Shown in pieces: positions 60,708-64,000 of a stretch of 64,000 nt of DNA. Within the stretch, counting starts at the first letter, position 1, and each line of letters starts with the position of its first letter. Below the pieces are notes generated by a model. That model ran no database searches. It was not told the origin of the DNA and saw only the letters and a list, made by a program, of their open reading frames with translations. A program made the translations under genes and the position numbers. The stretch comes from DAOUEX01 sp034430235 (lineage in GTDB: Bacteria > Chloroflexota > Anaerolineae > UBA2200), in NCBI GenBank assembly GCA_964478075.1, contig CAYZGO010000012.1, forward strand, positions 1 to 64,000. Direction: 5' to 3'.

Positions 60708-61847
60708 TTAGAATCCTTCAATCTGCTTGGGGAAGTAATCTTCACAGGTCCCTTCCCGGTAAACATCTGCCGTACAGCAGTGAAGTCCGCCCCCAAATGG
60801 CGACACTTCATAGAACGGGACTGGAACGACTTCAAAGCCATGCTTATCGAGCAACTCCATGACAGGAGTCTCACTGGCTTCAACACAGACGGTCTTAGAA
60901 TCGAGTGCAAGACAGTTCATGTTTAGCCACCAACTGCAGAAATCCATCGGCCCTTTCTTCTTGAGAAGCGTTTTTGGGGGTTCCACAAGTTCCCAGCCAT
61001 TCTTCTTGAACAGTTCCCATTCCCGTTCATCGAGAGGGGGCCGCGTTGGATTGACAAGCGCAAAGCCGGGACGAAGAGGAACGACGGTCGTGTCCATATG
61101 CCACGGCAAGAGTTCCCTACGCCCGACCTTATGAATTCGATGGTTATGAAAGTGGCGTCGCAGCCAGTCAATACCAGCATCATTGGTAACCATTGACTTC
61201 TGGACAAAAAGATCCTTTCCGTAGCGGACGACATCGGCGGCATCAAACAAAGGTTCCACTTCAGTGAGTACCCAATCGCCCTTTTCAGCGCGCTCATACT
61301 GCTCTTCTTCGCTCAACGAGCTCCATTCCTTCCACCAGTCTTTCTTGTAGGAGCGTTCTGTCAAACGCGGTTTGGGCGCTGGCTCGAGGCGAAAGTTTGG
61401 ATCTTCTTTGAAGTACTGTAAGAACAGTGGTCGGTAGCAGAGATACTCAAACCAGCGGCTGTGGTAAGACATAGTAGCTTCCATGATTTGATTGCCAATT
61501 GTGAGCAGCAAATCCCGAGCGGGGCAGCAGCCAAACATCGATCCCTGCTTCCAGTCGGGGGTTTGAACGGCCTGGCTGAAATCGATCGGAGTCGGCCGGT
61601 CAACGCGAATGCCTCGACTCTCAAGGATCTTGGCGAAATTGTCCAGTTGCTCGTTGGCCCTGTCTTGCATTTCCTTGGGGTAAGGCCCGTATGTGCCCAA
61701 CGGGAACCCGTCGTCCGGCCAGTCGCGTTGAAGGGCCATCTCAGGGGCCTGGACCATGGTGCCATCAGCACGGCCGAGAATAATATGTTTTAGCGCATCC
61801 CATTCATTCCATGAGTTCACTACTGTTTTTCTTGATTCTTCTCGCAT
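60708..61847 (-). CDS. Amidinotransferase (AGAT/guanidino-transfer family)
   Basis: A 379-residue member of the pentein-fold amidinotransferases, which move the amidino group of arginine to an amine (for example glycine), releasing ornithine. Active-site segments are EPLFDAADVVRYGKD (Asp), LPWHMDTTVVPLRPG (His) and the catalytic Cys in FGGGLHCCTADVYREG near the end. MFGCCPARDLLLTIGNQIMEATM matches substrate-binding loops. The ATG follows AAAGGAGGGTTACG. Immediately downstream are creatininase, a BMP importer and ornithine carbamoyltransferase, consistent with a pathway for a guanidino compound. The acceptor amine is unknown. Confidence 0.88.
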   Translation of the reverse strand: MREESRKTVVNSWNEWDALKHIILGRADGTMVQAPEMALQRDWPDDGFPLGTYGPYPKEMQDRANEQLDNFAKILESRGIRVDRPTPIDFSQAVQTPDWKQGSMFGCCPARDLLLTIGNQIMEATMSYHSRWFEYLCYRPLFLQYFKEDPNFRLEPAPKPRLTERSYKKDWWKEWSSLSEEEQYERAEKGDWVLTEVEPLFDAADVVRYGKDLFVQKSMVTNDAGIDWLRRHFHNHRIHKVGRRELLPWHMDTTVVPLRPGFALVNPTRPPLDEREWELFKKNGWELVEPPKTLLKKKGPMDFCSWWLNMNCLALDSKTVCVEASETPVMELLDKHGFEVVPVPFYEVSPFGGGLHCCTADVYREGTCEDYFPKQIEGF

Positions 61848-62176
61848 CGTAACCCTCCTTTTTCAACAAGATTATCGGGGTCGTAATATGTGCAAAATGC
61901 ACTCCTCAATGACAACGAGCTGTAGCCTAGCCCCTTGTGGGCGCTATTGCCCGTAACAAACACACGGGCACAAGGCCCTAGACTACATTTATTGTCCAAT
62001 CTTTCAGGGGCGCCTTCTGTGGACAGCATTTCGCACCAAGAACTACTCTAATACCTCCATCCTTGTGATGTTCACGCAACTTGCTTTGCAGAAACTTGCC
62101 CACCGGTTCAGGAGGGTGGCGCTGATAAGACGGAAAACCAATACAGATCAGATCTTACTTGGAGAAATCGATGTCC
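61848..62176. other. Intergenic region between amidinotransferase and Lrp genes
   Basis: I find no gene. It should contain the promoter of the amidinotransferase gene. TTGCAC and GATAAT occur on the minus strand but only 14 bases apart, so I do not assign a promoter. Confidence 0.4.
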
Positions 62177-62746
62177 TTAGCCGATCACCCCTAGCTGGAA
62201 TTTGGGCTCGTAGAGATCAAGGCCGACAAAACTCTCGAAGGAATCAACACCAGGAACTTCCCTCAGTAGTACTTCGGTAGCAAAGCGCCTGTATTCCTCA
62301 AGGTCCCTGCAAACGTACCGGGCAAACAGGTCAAATCGGCCAGTAACCATGACCACACTGGAAACGCCTGGTATGGCCAGCAGGGCTGACACGGCTTCGT
62401 CGGGGGATACCTCGCTCTTTAACTTGATGCCGATGATCGTGAATGTGTTATAACCGAACTTGTAAGGGTTCATGACTAGGACGAGATCCATTACTCCGGA
62501 CGCCTTCAACCGCCGTACCCGGTTGTAAATGGTGGCTTCCGTCACCCCTCGCTTCTTGGCCAGTTTCCTGTAGGAGCAGAACACATCCTCTTGGTGCGCC
62601 TCCAATATGGCTCGATCCAGGTCATCCAGGGAAGCCGCCCTCTTGTGGTCAGGCAAGTCCTCATCTGTCCGAATTCGCAGCACCGGTTGATGCAAACCGC
62701 CTGTCTTCCCCTCGCCCTTCATCGCTCTCTTGCCCACGCTCGTCAC
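62177..62746 (-). CDS. Lrp/AsnC-family regulator
   Basis: A 189-residue regulator with an extended N-terminus, then an AsnC winged helix (LDRAILEAHQEDVF, SYRKLAKKRGVTEATIYNRVRRL) and a RAM domain (TIIGIKLKSEVSPDEAVSALL, VTGRFDLFARYV). It sits upstream of the amidinotransferase gene on the same strand and is the obvious candidate to control that cluster in response to an amino acid or amine. The start could be a few codons downstream of the first ATG, as the first ~35 residues lack homology. Confidence 0.88.
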   Translation of the reverse strand: MTSVGKRAMKGEGKTGGLHQPVLRIRTDEDLPDHKRAASLDDLDRAILEAHQEDVFCSYRKLAKKRGVTEATIYNRVRRLKASGVMDLVLVMNPYKFGYNTFTIIGIKLKSEVSPDEAVSALLAIPGVSSVVMVTGRFDLFARYVCRDLEEYRRFATEVLLREVPGVDSFESFVGLDLYEPKFQLGVIG

Positions 62747-63309
62747 TCCCCTCTACCCCGAGGCTACTGTGCGACCGCCACAGCATCATGTCCACGCGTT
62801 GATAGATCGTGTGCTCTCTTTGTCATTACCAGTTGGGTTCCTCGCTGCGAACGCCCGCTGTCCCATTTTACTATGGAAAATTCTAGCTGTCAAACTCGTC
62901 GAAATGCAATCCAGAGCGTTGCTATTCTTTAGAAAAGAAAAAACGTGCTCACCCTCTTGTAGCACGTGCTACGGTCCCTGGCTCAAGGCTAGCCCATCGG
63001 CACCAACGTCGCTAAAGGCATTTGCACCCGCTTGCTCAAAGACCGTGTGGAGCAATTCCCTATGCACTGGACACAACCAGGTGCCCGGGCTGTTCTTAAC
63101 CTTGGGATGGTTCGCGTCAATAACGACTGGGACGGGTATCAGCCTGGGCCTGCGCTTTGCTTTTCTCTATCTTCGCGCCTCGTTCAATCGCTGCCCCCGC
63201 AAAGTCGCCCACTGGGACAAGTTCATAGTACGTAGATCGGCATAGTAGGACCTTGCGCAGTACACGGGTGCTGTCAAGGAGCGCCGTGGCAAGGTTCCCT
63301 GTATTGCGA
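62747..63309. other. Non-coding stretch between Lrp gene and right-hand partial gene
   Basis: No gene is recognised. A perfect 14-bp palindrome is described separately. The region should hold the Lrp promoter and the 3' end flank of the neighbouring gene. Confidence 0.45.
62959..62972. repeat. Perfect 14-bp palindrome
   Basis: GTAGCACGTGCTAC is self-complementary over all 14 bases, in an intergenic stretch 210 bases upstream of the Lrp start. It could be a regulator site. There is no second copy that I saw. Confidence 0.5.
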
Positions 63310-64000
63310 TTATGGTGTAAACGCACGATAACAGTCGCCACATGACAGGTTCGCACGAAGCGCGTGTCCATTGATGACGGTATCGAAGCGGATGCGTTCG
63401 GGCGAGCGATCGTCTTCTCCCACTCGGAAAACGCCGCTACCCAAAGGCACCAACGGCTCCTCCTCCCCCGATGGTTCGACCAGCGCCAGTGCGCCCTTGC
63501 GCAGGACGATCCGAAAATTGGTGAGCCAGGGGTTATGCGAGCGGTAGTGACCGGGATAGTCGTTCCATTCCTGCGGATGGTCGAAGGTCGTCGGGCCTGT
63601 GTACCGGTCGTTGGTGTACCAGTCCGGGCCGTGGAATGCCTCCACCACCCCCCTCTTCTCGCGCCCAAAGCGTAGCAGGAAGAGCGCAAAGTCAGGATGG
63701 TCCACGTAGAAACGGTCGGGGCCACGCCGTTCGAGCGCGATACGCTCATCGCCGTAGCGCAGGATCAGCCGTTCCCCCTCTGCCACCAGGATGAGTGTCT
63801 TGTCACAGGCCCGGTAGGTTCCGACGTACTCGGCACCGTTCTCAATCTTGGTCGGGTCGGTCGGCGGCATGGGCGGCAACTCTTGATCGCGGAGCGCGGC
63901 ACGCAGGAGTTTGAGCGCCAAATTGGCTATTTCTTCATCAGATCGGCCCCCTGGCCCATTCATCAACACGACGACGCCCAGACCGTCGTCCATGTCGGCC
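63310..64000 (-). CDS. C-terminal part of a probable serine-hydrolase/beta-lactamase-related protein (cut by window end)
   Basis: The frame is open through the right window edge and ends at 63310; ~230 codons are visible. The visible part begins MDDGLGVVVLMNGPGGRSDEE and continues with a ~150-residue beta-rich domain (GAEYVGTYRACDKTLILVAEGERLILRY). This is the layout of class C beta-lactamase-type serine hydrolases that carry a C-terminal lipocalin-like domain. The catalytic SxxK and YxN boxes would lie beyond the window, so the family call rests on the junction motif only. Confidence 0.6.
   Translation of the reverse strand, partial: ADMDDGLGVVVLMNGPGGRSDEEIANLALKLLRAALRDQELPPMPPTDPTKIENGAEYVGTYRACDKTLILVAEGERLILRYGDERIALERRGPDRFYVDHPDFALFLLRFGREKRGVVEAFHGPDWYTNDRYTGPTTFDHPQEWNDYPGHYRSHNPWLTNFRIVLRKGALALVEPSGEEEPLVPLGSGVFRVGEDDRSPERIRFDTVINGHALRANLSCGDCYRAFTP

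Noticed and set aside
1..64000. CRISPR array
   Set aside because: No regularly spaced short direct repeats were seen; the only multi-copy repeats are the tRNA-Leu end units, which are 8-18 kb apart.

Overview
The window is a bacterial chromosome segment with moderate-to-high GC, dense co-oriented operons, strong GGAGG ribosome binding sites and frequent GTG/TTG starts. The gene set points to a strict or facultative anaerobe: NiFe-hydrogenase maturation, NuoE/NuoF-type NADH modules, LarA-family proteins, a malic enzyme and CoA-ester lyases. A DUF1670 gene, receiver-domain arrays, a nucleosidase-NACHT-FGE protein and an integron-type integrase remind me of Chloroflexota (Anaerolineae-like). That assignment is a low-confidence guess, because no rRNA or ribosomal protein gene is present to anchor it.

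Layout. (1) 1-7.8 kb: hypA-hypB and a cyclic-nucleotide-binding protein on +, then a minus-strand redox/signalling cluster. That cluster holds an Lrp-receiver fusion, three stand-alone receivers, nuoE, nuoF, an ACT protein and a membrane histidine kinase. (2) 8.05-8.4 kb: tRNA-Phe, tRNA-Gly (both cut by a 10-N assembly gap), tRNA-Cys and tRNA-Leu(TAA). (3) 8.4-47.6 kb: the tRNA-Leu 3' half recurs as direct repeats near 17.0, 29.4 and 47.5 kb, dividing the region into three intervals that look like a tandem accretion of integrative elements. Interval 1 has an XRE regulator, a nucleosidase-NACHT-FGE protein whose end looks like a DGR variable region, an IntI-type integrase and a truncated DUF1670 gene. 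Interval 2 is a compact PglZ/DUF499/DUF1156 defence-type operon with a second DNA methyltransferase, a second ATPase, a PIN protein, a nucleotidyltransferase and two unrecognised proteins. Interval 3 is metabolic: a malic enzyme, an HMG-CoA-lyase-like enzyme, two sets of succinyl-CoA-synthetase-like beta and alpha subunits each separated by a small ferredoxin-like protein, a CitE-like lyase, a PPC-domain protein, a LIV-type ABC transporter, a LarA paralogue and a decayed fumarase beta gene.

(4) 47.8-64 kb: a second LarA, an iron-type alcohol dehydrogenase, a glycerophosphodiesterase, fragments of a LacI regulator and a medium-chain dehydrogenase, then a minus-strand cluster. That cluster holds a cPGS-like GTPase, ornithine carbamoyltransferase, a BMP-type ABC transporter, creatininase, an amidinotransferase and an Lrp regulator. 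A partial serine-hydrolase-like gene runs off the right edge.

Working together (inference): the left cluster links NADH oxidoreductase subunits to a receiver-rich regulatory circuit. Interval 3 plausibly imports an organic or amino acid, activates it to a CoA ester and cleaves it to acetyl-CoA plus an oxoacid. The right-hand cluster plausibly imports and processes guanidino/amidino compounds with ornithine and carbamoyl phosphate. Interval 2, and the NACHT protein of interval 1, are the best candidates for phage-defence systems that differ from textbook layouts.
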